This document shows, in pieces, positions 8,430 to 18,406 of a stretch of DNA of 64,000 bases. Source of the stretch: UMGS1124 sp045541255 (GTDB taxonomy: Bacteria > Bacillota_I > Bacilli_A > RF39 > UBA660); contig JAZQIU010000006.1 in NCBI GenBank assembly GCA_045541255.1, positions 124,001 through 188,000 on the forward strand, in the 5' to 3' direction. Every line of letters begins with the position of its first letter. The first letter of the stretch is position 1. Both the position numbers and the translations under genes were made by a program. The notes beneath the pieces are model-generated. The model did not search any database. It was not told the DNA's origin and was given only the letters and a program-made list of their open reading frames with translations.

Positions 8430-8942
8430 ATGGTTAATATAAGAGATATTTATAATAAAATTGATATTCAATTAATGGAAGAAGATTATTGGAATTTAGA
8501 TATAGAAGATAGAAAGAGATTAATTGATAAGTTTTTAAAACAATATATTATTCTTAAAATTAATGAAATTAATTTTAATGCTTTATGTGAAACGAATAAA
8601 GAGTTGAGTACTATTGAATTATTTGAATTATTAAGTAGTTTGATACCTAAAGAAGAACATTTTGAAACTATTAGGCATTTTACTCACTATATTTTGCAAA
8701 TAAGTTCTAATTTACAAGGTTGGTCTATTATTTGGTGGGGAGAAGAAGATGATGAGTTAGTTGAAAATCCTTTAGTAGAATTTGATATAGATGGTAAGTG
8801 GAATAAACTTGTTACTGATAATAGAACTGATTTAGTTAAGACTTTTAAATTTGCATATCATATATTTATGAATGAATTTATGATAATTAAAAAAGATGAA
8901 ATAAAAAGATTAAAGTTTGGTTTAAAAGAAATAGAAAAATGA
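8430..8942 (+). CDS. Hypothetical protein, 170 aa
   Basis: Not recognised. The protein is acidic in its first half and basic at its C-terminus, with no signal peptide and no convincing membrane helix. A Trp-rich patch (GWSIIWWGEEDDE, around residue 100) stands out. GGAGGGG precedes the ATG at a good distance and the gene stands alone after a terminator, so it is very likely expressed. Confidence 0.75.
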   Translation: MVNIRDIYNKIDIQLMEEDYWNLDIEDRKRLIDKFLKQYIILKINEINFNALCETNKELSTIELFELLSSLIPKEEHFETIRHFTHYILQISSNLQGWSIIWWGEEDDELVENPLVEFDIDGKWNKLVTDNRTDLVKTFKFAYHIFMNEFMIIKKDEIKRLKFGLKEIEK

Positions 8943-9151
8943 GAAGTGTTATAAAATATCTATAAAAAATTTTGGTTTATGTCTTTTCTAATTATTTTTG
9001 CTTTTTGTTGGATATTTTTTACTTTAAGATTGATGCTAAAAGAATTAATGTATATAAATAAATTTTTATTAAAAGAGATTGTTTTAAGTTTTTATGTTAT
9101 AATTTAATTGATTTGGTACAATATATTTTTGTTTGTATGTGGTGATAAAGA

Positions 9152-10648
9152 ATGGATAATACTGAATACATAAATAAACTTTCATTAGAAGAAAAAAATA
9201 AATTAAAAGATTTTTTTTGTTTGTTTGATAGTGTGTGCTTGATGGAAGATGATGATAAAAATAAGTTAAAACTTGATTTTGAAAATGCGATTATATATTA
9301 TTTAAAATGTGATAAAAAATTAGATGAGATATTAGAACTTTTAGAAATAAAAAAATTAGGGCATTTTTATAATAAAAATGAGAATTCATTTAAATGTTTT
9401 ATGCTTGATGATGCTGCAAAATTATATCCTTTATCCCTTCAAAAAAATAAAATGGCTATATTTAGGGTATCGGTTTATTTGAAAGAAATTGTTGTTCCTG
9501 AATTATTACAAATGGCTTTGAATTTTACTATAAAAAGATATCCAACTTTTGCTACCTCTTTGAAAAAAGGCTTTTTTTGGCATTATTTATCTAGTAATAT
9601 AAGACATTATGAAATAGAAAAAGAAAAAACCTATCCTTGTCAATCGTTTCAAATTGATGATGATTCTCAATTGTTTAAAGTGCTTTATTTTAAGAATCGT
9701 ATTAGTGTTGAATTTTTTCATGGTTTAACAGATGGTGTAGGTGGTATTACTTTTTTAAAAACCTTGATTGCTGAATATTTAAAATTAAAAAGTTTGAAAG
9801 TTGAAAATACGTTTAGAATATTAGATGCTGATGCATTTCCCAATATAGAGGAATATGAAAATGCGTTTGCTAAAGTTCCTAAAACATTAAAATCTGGTGG
9901 TTTTATAACGTCCAAGGCAGTACAAATGGTAGGTGAACTATCCGATGTTAAACCATGCAAAGTCCTACATTTTAAAATTGACGCCAATAAAATAAAATTA
10001 TTAGCGAGAAAATATAATGTGACGGTAACTGCATATATTTTATCGATTATGTTTTTAGCGATAAAAATGTCAACTAATAAAATAAAAGGATATATAGGTA
10101 TTCAAGTTCCTGTAAATATGAGAAAATTTTATTTTCCAAAAACTATTCGTAATTTTTCAATGTACTGCAATATACGCTTAAAAGTTGAAGAAATTATTGA
10201 ATTTGATGATTTGGTAAATAAAGTAAATATTCAATTAAAAAATAAATCTTCAAAAGAAGCGATGGTTAATATGGTAACTGCTACTGAAAAAATAGTTAAA
10301 TATTTAAGTTATATCCCTATAATTATAAAAAAACCATTAGTAAAAATTGTATATGGATTTTTAGGGGATAAAGTATTTTCTAATACTCTATCAAATTTGG
10401 GGGATATACAATTACCTAATTTTATATCTGAAAATATAGAAAATATAGATTTTGTATTGGGTGCAGGTATTACTAATAGAGCAGGTTGTGCTGTTATTAC
10501 TGTTAACAATATTTTGAATTTTTCTATAAGTAAAATGACTTATGATACAACTTATGAGGAAAAAATGTATGAGCTATTACAAAAAAATGGTATTGATGTT
10601 GAAATAATAGATAATGAATTAAATAAAATTAATATTAAAAATAGTTAG
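9152..10648 (+). CDS. Condensation-fold acyltransferase (alcohol acetyltransferase-like)
   Basis: 498 aa. A ~90-residue acidic N-terminal region is followed by a chloramphenicol-acetyltransferase/condensation fold. The catalytic HxxxDG motif reads HGLTDGVGG around residue 190. The late signature around residue 395-425 (DKVFSNTLSNLGDIQLP) matches the SNxGD-type motif of alcohol acetyltransferase/PapA-like proteins. It probably transfers an acyl group from a thioester to a hydroxyl; the substrate is unknown. GGTGATAAAG precedes the ATG. The gene is monocistronic. No peptide-synthetase partner is nearby, so a role in lipid or glycolipid acylation is only a guess. Confidence 0.75.
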   Translation: MDNTEYINKLSLEEKNKLKDFFCLFDSVCLMEDDDKNKLKLDFENAIIYYLKCDKKLDEILELLEIKKLGHFYNKNENSFKCFMLDDAAKLYPLSLQKNKMAIFRVSVYLKEIVVPELLQMALNFTIKRYPTFATSLKKGFFWHYLSSNIRHYEIEKEKTYPCQSFQIDDDSQLFKVLYFKNRISVEFFHGLTDGVGGITFLKTLIAEYLKLKSLKVENTFRILDADAFPNIEEYENAFAKVPKTLKSGGFITSKAVQMVGELSDVKPCKVLHFKIDANKIKLLARKYNVTVTAYILSIMFLAIKMSTNKIKGYIGIQVPVNMRKFYFPKTIRNFSMYCNIRLKVEEIIEFDDLVNKVNIQLKNKSSKEAMVNMVTATEKIVKYLSYIPIIIKKPLVKIVYGFLGDKVFSNTLSNLGDIQLPNFISENIENIDFVLGAGITNRAGCAVITVNNILNFSISKMTYDTTYEEKMYELLQKNGIDVEIIDNELNKINIKNS

Positions 10649-10747
10649 AATAAAGAAAGTAATATTAAAAGATTAAATATATACGATTTATTATAAAACA
10701 TTTTAAATGAAAAGAGTTTGTTTTATTTAAAAAATATTTAATTCAAT

Positions 10748-10778
10748 AAAAAACTTACAAACTATAATAGTTTGTAAG
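10748..10778 (-). terminator. Terminator of tRNA-Gly transcript
   Basis: CTTACAAACT at 10754-10763 and AGTTTGTAAG at 10769-10778 form a 10-bp stem. The A run at 10748-10753 is the T tail when read on the - strand. Confidence 0.88.
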
Positions 10779-10788
10779 TTGAATTCTC

Positions 10789-10863
10789 TGGAGCAAGTGA
10801 GCGGAATCGAACCGCCGTCTCAGCCTTGGCAAGGCCGCATACTAACCGCTGTACTACACCTGC
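10789..10863 (-). tRNA. tRNA-Gly (anticodon GCC)
   Basis: Read on the - strand, a 75-nt cloverleaf begins GCAGGTG and its 3' acceptor arm CACTTGC pairs with it (one G-T wobble), followed by discriminator T and an encoded CCA. The anticodon loop is TTGCCAA, giving anticodon GCC (glycine). The T arm carries GGTTCGATTCC. It has its own terminator 10 bases downstream. Confidence 0.96.
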
Positions 10864-10961
10864 GTGCATTAATAATATATCAAAATAATTTTTAGAATGC
10901 AAGAGTTTATTGACTAGTTTTCTTTTAAATATTATAATTTATTTATTGAGAGGTAGTTAAA

Positions 10962-12446
10962 ATGTTAAGAAGTATAGTTAGTTTTATAGGACAAAGTTAT
11001 TTAACTAGTAAAAATATATATAATATAATTGGAACTGTTTTGGCAGTTATGACATTATATAAGGCGGTTTATTGGGCAATAGGTTTTTTATTTACTAGAA
11101 AATTTAAGCCTGCTAAGAATAATCATAAGTATGGTATTTTAATTGCTGCTAGAAATGAAGAAGCGGTTATTGGGAATTTATTGGATAGTATTAATAAACA
11201 AGATTATCCTAAAGATTTATTAACAGTTTTTGTAGTTGCTGATAATTGTACTGATAATACTGCTGATATTGCTCGTAAGCATGGGGCTAAAGTTTATGAA
11301 AGACAAGATCCTAGTAGAAGAACAAAAGGATTTGCGTTACAATTTTTATTTGAAAATATTAAGAAAGATTATGGCATTGAATCATTTGAAGGTTACTTTA
11401 TATTTGATGCAGATAATTTATTAAATAAAAATTATATTACTAAGATGAATGATGCTTTTGATAGTGGAGAAAAGATTATTACTTCATATCGTAATACTAA
11501 GAATTTTGATGAAAATTGGATAGCCTCAACTTATGCATTACATTGGATACGTAGTATTCGTGCTAATCATAGAGCTAGAAGTGTATTACATTTAGCGACT
11601 AATATACAAGGTACAGGTTTCTTATTTGCTAATGAAATAGTAAGAAATGGTTGGAATTATACAGGTTTAACTGAAGATAGAGCTTTGACAGCTGATGCAG
11701 TTGCTCGTGGATATCAAATAACTTATCAAGATGAAGCTGAATTCTTTGATGAACAACCTATAAGTTTAAAAGTAGCTTTAAGACAAAGATTACGTTGGAG
11801 TAAAGGACATTTATTAGCATTCTTAGAAACTGGTCCTAAGTTATTTGTTAATATATTCTTTGGTAAATTATTTATAAAAGATAAATGGGGAATTGAAGAT
11901 AAAAAAAGAGGTTTCTGGGCTGGATTATTAGAATCTATAAGACATCGTTTTGCTAGTTATGATACATTAATGCAATTAACTCCATTAGTAGTATTTAACT
12001 TGGCTAGATGGTTGTTAGTAAGTGTTGTTATTTATGCTTGTTATTCATATAGCAATGGTGTTGGTGCATATTTATTTGGTGGTAATTCTATTTTTGCTCG
12101 TATTTTATCATTTGTTTTTGATAAACCGGTTGTAGAGATTACTCCTGGAGTTAGTGCATTCTTTATATCTATGTTACTTGCTATATGGTTAAGATTATTA
12201 TACAGAATGGGTGCTTATATAAAGAATATGTGGGTAGCTGTTTATGTATTTATAGTTGAAAGACATAGAATTAAGAAAATACCTTTTATGAAAAAAGTTT
12301 TATATACTATTACTTGGCCAATATTTGATATTATAGGACGATATACAACATATGCTGCTTTATTTGTTAAAGTAGAATGGAAACCTATACCACATGTTAG
12401 TAAAGTAACTATAGATGAAGTAGATACTTCAAATGGGGTGAAGTAA
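10962..12446 (+). CDS. GT2-family membrane glycosyltransferase
   Basis: Processive-type family 2 glycosyltransferase, 494 aa. An N-terminal membrane helix (about residues 20-48) precedes the GT-A domain, with nucleotide-sugar motifs AARNEEAVI, the DxD metal site in FDADN, the acceptor/catalytic TEDRALT motif and the QRLRWSKGH (QxxRW) motif. Two or three C-terminal membrane helices follow (from about residue 345). It probably adds sugars from UDP-sugars to a membrane acceptor or extends an extracellular polysaccharide. The stop overlaps the next start by one base, and an ltaS-like gene lies just downstream, so a cell-envelope polymer is a reasonable inference. Confidence 0.88.
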   Translation: MLRSIVSFIGQSYLTSKNIYNIIGTVLAVMTLYKAVYWAIGFLFTRKFKPAKNNHKYGILIAARNEEAVIGNLLDSINKQDYPKDLLTVFVVADNCTDNTADIARKHGAKVYERQDPSRRTKGFALQFLFENIKKDYGIESFEGYFIFDADNLLNKNYITKMNDAFDSGEKIITSYRNTKNFDENWIASTYALHWIRSIRANHRARSVLHLATNIQGTGFLFANEIVRNGWNYTGLTEDRALTADAVARGYQITYQDEAEFFDEQPISLKVALRQRLRWSKGHLLAFLETGPKLFVNIFFGKLFIKDKWGIEDKKRGFWAGLLESIRHRFASYDTLMQLTPLVVFNLARWLLVSVVIYACYSYSNGVGAYLFGGNSIFARILSFVFDKPVVEITPGVSAFFISMLLAIWLRLLYRMGAYIKNMWVAVYVFIVERHRIKKIPFMKKVLYTITWPIFDIIGRYTTYAALFVKVEWKPIPHVSKVTIDEVDTSNGVK

Positions 12447-12631
12447 TGAAAAAATATATAGATCAAATATTTTATGAAGGTTTAGGAAAAAGTATATATT
12501 ATCCTATAGAGAAATTAATAGATAAAATAAATAATAAGACTGTTAAAAATATATTTACAATTATTGTAAAGTGTATATATTTTATAGTTGCAATAACTAT
12601 AGCATTTATGTTATTTTATTTCGTGAAATAA
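12446..12631 (+). CDS. Small membrane protein downstream of GT2
   Basis: 61 aa with an amphipathic basic N-terminal half and one C-terminal transmembrane helix (about residues 37-59). The ATG overlaps the stop of the glycosyltransferase gene by one base, so it is translated with it and may be an accessory subunit. No family recognised. Confidence 0.65.
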   Translation: MKKYIDQIFYEGLGKSIYYPIEKLIDKINNKTVKNIFTIIVKCIYFIVAITIAFMLFYFVK

Positions 12632-12656
12632 GTTCATTTAGTATGAACTTTTTATT
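12630..12656 (+). terminator. Terminator after GT2 operon
   Basis: AGTTCAT and ATGAACT arms around a TTAGT loop, followed by TTTTT. It separates the GT2 operon from the ltaS-like gene, which has its own extended -10 element (TGCTATAAT, 12669-12677). Confidence 0.85.
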
Positions 12657-12701
12657 TTGGTTAAAGTATGCTATAATTGGCGTATAAAGAGGGTATTATT
12701 T

Positions 12702-14738
12702 ATGAAGGAAAAGTTTAAGAAATTTTTAGATAAAGAAAATATTAAAAATACGTATAAAAAAGTAAAGAAAAATGTTTTAAATTATGTTAAACATAATAGG
12801 TTATTTTTATCTTATGTTATTTTATGTTTTATAAATTGTTTTTTAATAAGATGGATAACAGTAGGTAATTGGTATAATCAAAAAACTATTTTTATTGATT
12901 TATCTGTTGCTGTATTTTTTGGTTCTTTTGCTTATTTATTTAAACCAAATAATCAGTTTAAATATTTGATAATATTAGTTATTATTAATACTGCTATTTG
13001 TATAATTAATGGTATATATTATAGTTTTTATTCTTCTTTTGCTTCATTTAGTTTATTAACTGCTTTAGGGCAAGTAGGAGAAGTAGGAGATGCAGTATTA
13101 GAAAAATTACAAATACAACATTTTATATATTTAGTACCTTTTATATTATTTTGGTATATAAATAAAAGATTAGTAAAAAAAGATTATTTTAATTATGTTA
13201 AAAAGATAGAAAAGGGTAGAAAACTTTTTGTTGGTAGTTTAGTAGTAAGTATACTTGTATTAGGTTTAAATCTATCTATGATTAGTGGTACTAGTTATAG
13301 TAGTTTAGTTAAACAATGGAATAGAGAAACTATAGTTAAAAGTTTTGGTATAGTTATATATCAAGGTAATGATTTAGTTCAAACTACTAGAAGTAAGTTA
13401 AATAGTTTATTTGGATATGATGAAGCTAGTAGAAAGTTTGTAGAATATTATAATACTAAAGAAAAAGAAGAAAGTGATAATAAGTATAGTAATATTTTTG
13501 AAGGAAAGAATGTTGTAATGATGCATTTAGAAAGTATGATGACTTTCTTTGTGGATTTAAAGATAAATGGTGTTGAAGTAACTCCTAACTTAAATAAGCT
13601 AACTAAACAGGGGTTATATTTTAGTAATTTTTATCCTGAAATAAGTGTAGGTACAAGTAGTGATACAGAGTTTACTGTTAATACTTCATTACTTCCTGTA
13701 TCAAGTGGTACAGTATTTGTTAGTTATTATGATAGATATTATGAAAGTTTAGAAAGATTATTAAGTGATAAAGGATATTATACATTTAGTATGCATGGTA
13801 ATAAGGCTAGTATGTGGAACAGACATAAGATGCATCCTAGTTTAGGTTATCAAGGTATGTATTTTGAAGATAGTTATAATATAGATGAAGTAGTTGGATT
13901 AGGTTTATCTGATGTATCTTTCTTTAATCAAATTATTCCTATTTTAACTCAAATAGAGAATGAAAATAAGAATTATATGGGTACTATAATAACTTTATCA
14001 AATCATACTCCTTTTGCTGATTTAGATAAATATGGTGAAGATATAACATTAACTTATACTACAACTATTACAAATGAAGATGGAGAAAAAGAAGAAGTAG
14101 TATATGATTATTTAGAGGGAACTAAGCTTGGTAATTATATAAAGAGTGCTCATTATGCAGATATGGCTTTAGGGCAATTTATAGATTCTTTATATACTAA
14201 CAATATAATGAATGATACTGTATTTGTTATGTATGGAGATCATGACGCTAAGTTATCTAAGAATGAATTTAATCGTTATTATAATTATGATTTTACTACT
14301 GGAGAAATAAAAGATAAAGATGGTCCAACATATATAGAATATGATTATTATGCAAATGAATTAAATAAAAATACTCCATTAATAATATGGACTAAAGATA
14401 ATAAGTATCAAAAAGAAATAAAGTATCCTATGGGTATGATAGATGTTTTACCTACAATAGCAAATATGTTAGGTTTAGAAACTAATTTTGCTTTAGGACA
14501 TGATATATTTGAAATAAAATATGATAATATAGTTCCTTTCCCTAATGGTAACTTCTTAACTAAACAAGTATATTATAATCATAGTAAAGAAGAGTATGTA
14601 TCTTTAACTAATGAACCTATTGATGAAACATATATAGAAGAATGTAAAGAATATACGGAAACTATTATAGAATTATCTAATGATATAGTAGTTTATGATT
14701 TGATAAAGAATGAAAAAGATAGAGTGGTTAGTGAATGA
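12702..14738 (+). CDS. ltaS: LTA synthase family sulfatase-fold protein
   Basis: 678 aa polyglycerolphosphate-transferase-type enzyme. Five N-terminal transmembrane helices (about residues 25-200) precede an extracellular alkaline-phosphatase/sulfatase-fold domain. Catalytic features include a metal Glu in MMHLESMM, the nucleophile Thr in GTSSDTEF, and metal ligands in YGDHDAKLS. LtaS uses phosphatidylglycerol to build lipoteichoic acid on the outer membrane leaflet. The ATG at 12702 follows AAAGAGGG and an extended -10 element. It overlaps the next gene by 4 bases. Whether it makes true LTA or a related phosphoglycerol modification is not decidable here. Confidence 0.88.
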   Translation: MKEKFKKFLDKENIKNTYKKVKKNVLNYVKHNRLFLSYVILCFINCFLIRWITVGNWYNQKTIFIDLSVAVFFGSFAYLFKPNNQFKYLIILVIINTAICIINGIYYSFYSSFASFSLLTALGQVGEVGDAVLEKLQIQHFIYLVPFILFWYINKRLVKKDYFNYVKKIEKGRKLFVGSLVVSILVLGLNLSMISGTSYSSLVKQWNRETIVKSFGIVIYQGNDLVQTTRSKLNSLFGYDEASRKFVEYYNTKEKEESDNKYSNIFEGKNVVMMHLESMMTFFVDLKINGVEVTPNLNKLTKQGLYFSNFYPEISVGTSSDTEFTVNTSLLPVSSGTVFVSYYDRYYESLERLLSDKGYYTFSMHGNKASMWNRHKMHPSLGYQGMYFEDSYNIDEVVGLGLSDVSFFNQIIPILTQIENENKNYMGTIITLSNHTPFADLDKYGEDITLTYTTTITNEDGEKEEVVYDYLEGTKLGNYIKSAHYADMALGQFIDSLYTNNIMNDTVFVMYGDHDAKLSKNEFNRYYNYDFTTGEIKDKDGPTYIEYDYYANELNKNTPLIIWTKDNKYQKEIKYPMGMIDVLPTIANMLGLETNFALGHDIFEIKYDNIVPFPNGNFLTKQVYYNHSKEEYVSLTNEPIDETYIEECKEYTETIIELSNDIVVYDLIKNEKDRVVSE

Positions 14739-15349
14739 AAAAGAAAAAGATTGGGATTGTAGTTTGTTTTATTCTATTAATATATTTTATAGGTGGGATA
14801 TTTTATAATATATTTTTAGATAGAAGTGATACTAAGAAAAAAAATAATGTTAATCAAAATTTACAAATAAAAGGTTTTGAGTACTTATTGAATGATGATG
14901 ATACTGAATTATTGAAAAGTGAATTTAAAAAGTTAAAGAACAATTTAGAAAGTAGTAATATTAATTATAATGAATATGCTTTAAGTATAAGCAAAATGTT
15001 TATAATTGATTTATATACTCTAAATAATAAAAAGAATATGTATGATGTAGGCGGGGTACAGTTTGTATATCCTGATGCTCGAGAAAATTTTAAATTAAAT
15101 GTTGAAAATACTTTATATAAGTATATGGAAGATAATAGTGATGGTAAAAGAGTTCAAGATTTACCTGAAGTTAGTAATGTAGAAGTTACTAGTGATGAAG
15201 TATATGAATATACTATTGGTGAAGAAAAGTATGAGGGATATAAGATTAATCTTGACATAAGTTATGTTAAAGATTTAGAATATGACGCAAAAGCTGAATT
15301 AATATTAGTTAAAGTAGATAAATACTTGTATATTGTTGAAAAAAATTAG
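14735..15349 (+). CDS. Membrane-anchored hypothetical protein
   Basis: 204 aa with one N-terminal membrane segment (about residues 6-26) and an otherwise hydrophilic extracellular domain rich in Asp, Glu and Lys. Not recognised. The start overlaps the ltaS stop (ATGA), so it is co-translated and probably works with the lipoteichoic-acid-type synthase at the cell surface. Confidence 0.7.
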   Translation: MKKKKIGIVVCFILLIYFIGGIFYNIFLDRSDTKKKNNVNQNLQIKGFEYLLNDDDTELLKSEFKKLKNNLESSNINYNEYALSISKMFIIDLYTLNNKKNMYDVGGVQFVYPDARENFKLNVENTLYKYMEDNSDGKRVQDLPEVSNVEVTSDEVYEYTIGEEKYEGYKINLDISYVKDLEYDAKAELILVKVDKYLYIVEKN

Positions 15350-15370
15350 AAGCTTATGCTTCTTTTTTAG
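15349..15370 (+). terminator. Terminator after ltaS operon
   Basis: GAAGC and GCTTC arms with a TTAT loop followed by six T. It lies just before the fhs ribosome-binding site AGGAGGTG. Confidence 0.75.
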
Positions 15371-15380
15371 GAGGTGCTAT

Positions 15381-16940
15381 ATGACAGATATAGAAATAAC
15401 TAAAAGATTTAAAATGAAAAATATAGAAAGTTTATTAAATGAACTTGATATAAAAGATTATGAATTATATGGTAACTATAAAGCGAAAATAAATAGTATT
15501 GATAGTAATAGAAATGGTAATGTTATTTTAGTAACTGCTATTAATCCTACACCTTATGGTGAAGGTAAAACTACTGTTGCTATTGGTATTCATGATGCTA
15601 TGTGTAAGCTAGGTAAGTCTAGTATGTTAGTTTTAAGAGAACCATCTATGGGACCGGTGTTTGGTATTAAAGGTGGTGCTACTGGTGGTGGTTATTCACA
15701 AATAGTGCCCATGGAAGATATTAATTTACATTTTACTGGTGATTTTCATGCTATAACTAGTGCAAATAATTTAATTAGTGCTTGTATAGATAATAGTATA
15801 TATTTTGGGAATCCATTGCGTATTAAAAAAGTTTTATTTGAAAGATGTTTAGATGTTAATGATAGAAGTTTAAGAGATATAAAGGTTGGATATAATTCTA
15901 AATTTAATATAACAGCAGCGAGTGAAATAATGGCTATTTTTTGTTTAGCGAAAAATGAAGAAGATTTAAGAGAAAGATTAGATAACATAATAATAGGTAT
16001 CGATGAAGATGATAATGAAGTATATTTAAAGAGTTTAGATATAACTGGTTCATTATTAGTTTTGTTGAAAGATGCTATTAAGCCTAATTTAGTTCAAACA
16101 TTATATAATAATCCTGTATTAGTTCATGGTGGTCCTTTTGCTAATATAGCTCATGGATGTAATAGTGTTATTGCTACTAATATGGCTACTAAGTTAAGTG
16201 ATTATGTTATAACAGAAGCTGGTTTTGGTAGTGATGCAGGTGCTGTTAAATTTTTTGATATAAAATGTAGAGAAAATAACATTAATCCATTGTGTATAGT
16301 TTTAGTTTGTACTTTGCGAGCTTTAAAATATAATGGTGAAGGTGTATTAGAAAATGGACTTTGCAATTTAGGTATACATATTGAAAATATGAAGAAATTT
16401 AATCAAAATATTATTGTAACTTTAAATAAGTTTGAAGATGATACCCTTGAAGAAATTGAATGTATTAAAAAATATGTTGATGAATATAATGTTCCATTTA
16501 CCATCAATACTGCTTATACTGATGGAGAAGATGGCGCTATTGAAATAGTAGAAGAAATTGTTAAATGTAGAGAATGCAATTTAAATTTACTTTATAATTT
16601 AAATGATAGTTTAGAGAATAAAATTAATATAATGTGTAAGGAAATATGTAGAGCGAGTGAAGTAGAATTTACGCGTGTTGCATTAGAAAAAATAAAAAAA
16701 TACTCTAATTTAGAGTATCCAATTTGTATTGCTAAAACTCAGTATAGTATAAGTGATAATCCTAAATTGTTAGGTGCACCAATTAATACTAAAATAACTG
16801 TTAGTGATATTAAAGTAAATAATGGAGCTAAATTCATAACTGTATATTTAGGAAATATACTTACTATGCCTGGTTTAAGCAAAGTACCTAATGCTACAAA
16901 TATAAACTTAGATAATAACGAAATAGTTGGATTGTTCTAA
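15381..16940 (+). CDS. fhs: Formate--tetrahydrofolate ligase
   Basis: 519 aa. ATP-dependent ligation of formate to tetrahydrofolate, giving 10-formyl-THF for purine and formyl-Met synthesis. The P-loop is TPYGEGKTT (around residue 58), followed by the conserved REPSMGPVFGIKGGATGGGYSQ region (about 95-115) and the HFTGDFHAI block. The C-terminal TMPGL motif is also present. It is somewhat shorter than the usual ~556 aa. A strong AGGAGGTG ribosome site sets the ATG at 15381. The gene appears monocistronic. Confidence 0.96.
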   Translation: MTDIEITKRFKMKNIESLLNELDIKDYELYGNYKAKINSIDSNRNGNVILVTAINPTPYGEGKTTVAIGIHDAMCKLGKSSMLVLREPSMGPVFGIKGGATGGGYSQIVPMEDINLHFTGDFHAITSANNLISACIDNSIYFGNPLRIKKVLFERCLDVNDRSLRDIKVGYNSKFNITAASEIMAIFCLAKNEEDLRERLDNIIIGIDEDDNEVYLKSLDITGSLLVLLKDAIKPNLVQTLYNNPVLVHGGPFANIAHGCNSVIATNMATKLSDYVITEAGFGSDAGAVKFFDIKCRENNINPLCIVLVCTLRALKYNGEGVLENGLCNLGIHIENMKKFNQNIIVTLNKFEDDTLEEIECIKKYVDEYNVPFTINTAYTDGEDGAIEIVEEIVKCRECNLNLLYNLNDSLENKINIMCKEICRASEVEFTRVALEKIKKYSNLEYPICIAKTQYSISDNPKLLGAPINTKITVSDIKVNNGAKFITVYLGNILTMPGLSKVPNATNINLDNNEIVGLF

Positions 16941-16947
16941 CTATTTT

Positions 16948-17148
16948 TTAATGTTCATCTAAATCCATTACTAGTATTCCAATATTGATTAATCCAGTTA
17001 ATCCTACTAATGAATATATAATTCTTGGAATAATTGAATCAACACCAAATATTGCTTCAACTAAGTTAAAATCTAATAGACCGATTAAACCCCAGTTGAT
17101 AGCACCTATTATTGTAACACTTAAACATATCTTCTGTAATGTATTCAT
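16948..17148 (-). CDS. DUF378 family small membrane protein
   Basis: 66 aa with two hydrophobic helices. The N-terminal motif IGAINWGLIGLLDFNLVE and the following VGLTGL segment are characteristic of DUF378 (YuzA-like) proteins of unknown function. The ribosome site AGAGGT precedes the ATG. It is convergent with fhs, 7 bases apart. Confidence 0.88.
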   Translation of the reverse strand: MNTLQKICLSVTIIGAINWGLIGLLDFNLVEAIFGVDSIIPRIIYSLVGLTGLINIGILVMDLDEH

Positions 17149-17270
17149 ATTAAACCTCTTTTCTGTTACTAGTATGTATTATTATTTTTATATTATACAT
17201 ATAAATTTTATTATAATTTTTAGAATAAAAAATAGTAATAAAAATATAGTATATTAGAAAAGGGGAGTTT

Positions 17271-18374
17271 ATGAAAAAAATATTAATTATTATAAGTATG
17301 TTTTTATTTTTATGTGGGTGTGGTAAAAGTAGTGAAGAAAATATAGTTAAAAAGTTTCAGCAAAAAATAGAGAAAACAGATTCTTATATATTAAAAGGTA
17401 ATATGGCTATTATTAGTAATGAAGATACTTTTAATTATAATGTTGAAGCTAGTAAGAGTAAGGATGAGTATTATAAAGTTAGTTTGATTAATAAAACTAA
17501 TGATCATGAACAAGTTATATTAAAAAATGCTGAAGGGGTATTTGTTGTAACGCCTGATTTGAATAAAAGTTTTAAATTTCAAAGTGATTGGCCTAACAAT
17601 GGTAGTCAATCATATTTATTAGATGTTTTATTAACTGATGTTTTAAATGATGATAATGTTCATGTTGAAAAAGGAGATAGTAAATATATTCAATGTAGAG
17701 TTAATTATCCAAATAATAATACTTTATATAGCGAGAAAATTTACTTAGATGATGATTATGGTGTTGAAAAAGTAGAGGTTTTGGATCAAGATGGTAATGT
17801 TAAGATAACTTTAGATGTAACTAGTATAAATTATAAGCCTAGTTTCTCAGATGATTATTTTGATTTAGATAATTTAGTTACTGAAGAAACTAAAGAAGAA
17901 AAAGTTGAAGATAATAGTAAACAAGAAGAAAATAAAGAAAGTGATAAAAACACCGATGAGAAGAAAGAAGAAATTGGTAATAATCAAAATGTAGAAGAGA
18001 ATGATACTGCAACTGGTGGAGTTTTAGAAGATATAATATATCCTTTATATGTTCCTCAAAATACTCATTTGAGTACACAAGATACTATTTCAACTGATAA
18101 TGGTAATAGAGCAATATTAACTTTTGCAGGAGATAGTCCGTTTGTATTAGTAGAAGAAGTTAGTCAAAGATTTGATGAAATGGAGATTATTCCTGTTAAT
18201 GGAGAACCTTTAATGATGTCTGATTCTATAGGAGCTTTAAGTAGCAATTCATTATATTGGACTAGTAATGGAATAGATTATTATATAAGTAGTTCAAGTT
18301 TAGATAGTAGTGAATTAATGACTATTGCTGAAGGTTTGAGTGGCACTAGTGTAATAGTATCTAGTGAAAAGTAG
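17271..18374 (+). CDS. Secreted lipoprotein with LolA/GerS-like fold
   Basis: 367 aa. The signal peptide ends in a lipobox (FLCGC, Cys 17), so it should be lipid-anchored outside the cell. Residues ~25-200 resemble the LolA-like beta fold found in Gram-positive lipoproteins such as GerS/YdcC, which is an inference from pattern. A charged Lys/Glu/Asp-rich linker follows (about 205-245), then a C-terminal domain of ~120 residues. GerS-like proteins act in spore cortex breakdown, but there is no direct evidence for that here. AGGGGAG precedes the ATG. Confidence 0.7.
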   Translation: MKKILIIISMFLFLCGCGKSSEENIVKKFQQKIEKTDSYILKGNMAIISNEDTFNYNVEASKSKDEYYKVSLINKTNDHEQVILKNAEGVFVVTPDLNKSFKFQSDWPNNGSQSYLLDVLLTDVLNDDNVHVEKGDSKYIQCRVNYPNNNTLYSEKIYLDDDYGVEKVEVLDQDGNVKITLDVTSINYKPSFSDDYFDLDNLVTEETKEEKVEDNSKQEENKESDKNTDEKKEEIGNNQNVEENDTATGGVLEDIIYPLYVPQNTHLSTQDTISTDNGNRAILTFAGDSPFVLVEEVSQRFDEMEIIPVNGEPLMMSDSIGALSSNSLYWTSNGIDYYISSSSLDSSELMTIAEGLSGTSVIVSSEK

Positions 18375-18393
18375 ATTATAGTCTACTTTTTTT
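18370..18393 (+). terminator. Terminator after lipoprotein gene
   Basis: GTAGA and TCTAC arms overlap the lipoprotein stop codon and are followed by seven T. Confidence 0.75.
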
Positions 18394-18406
18394 CATATAA
18401 TTTATT

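Noticed and set aside
8979..9107. 42-codon hydrophobic frame between the 170-aa gene and the acyltransferase gene
   Set aside because: No ribosome site before its ATG and the region is very AT-rich, so a chance frame is as likely. The rest of 8943-9151 shows only a weak promoter-like TATAAT.
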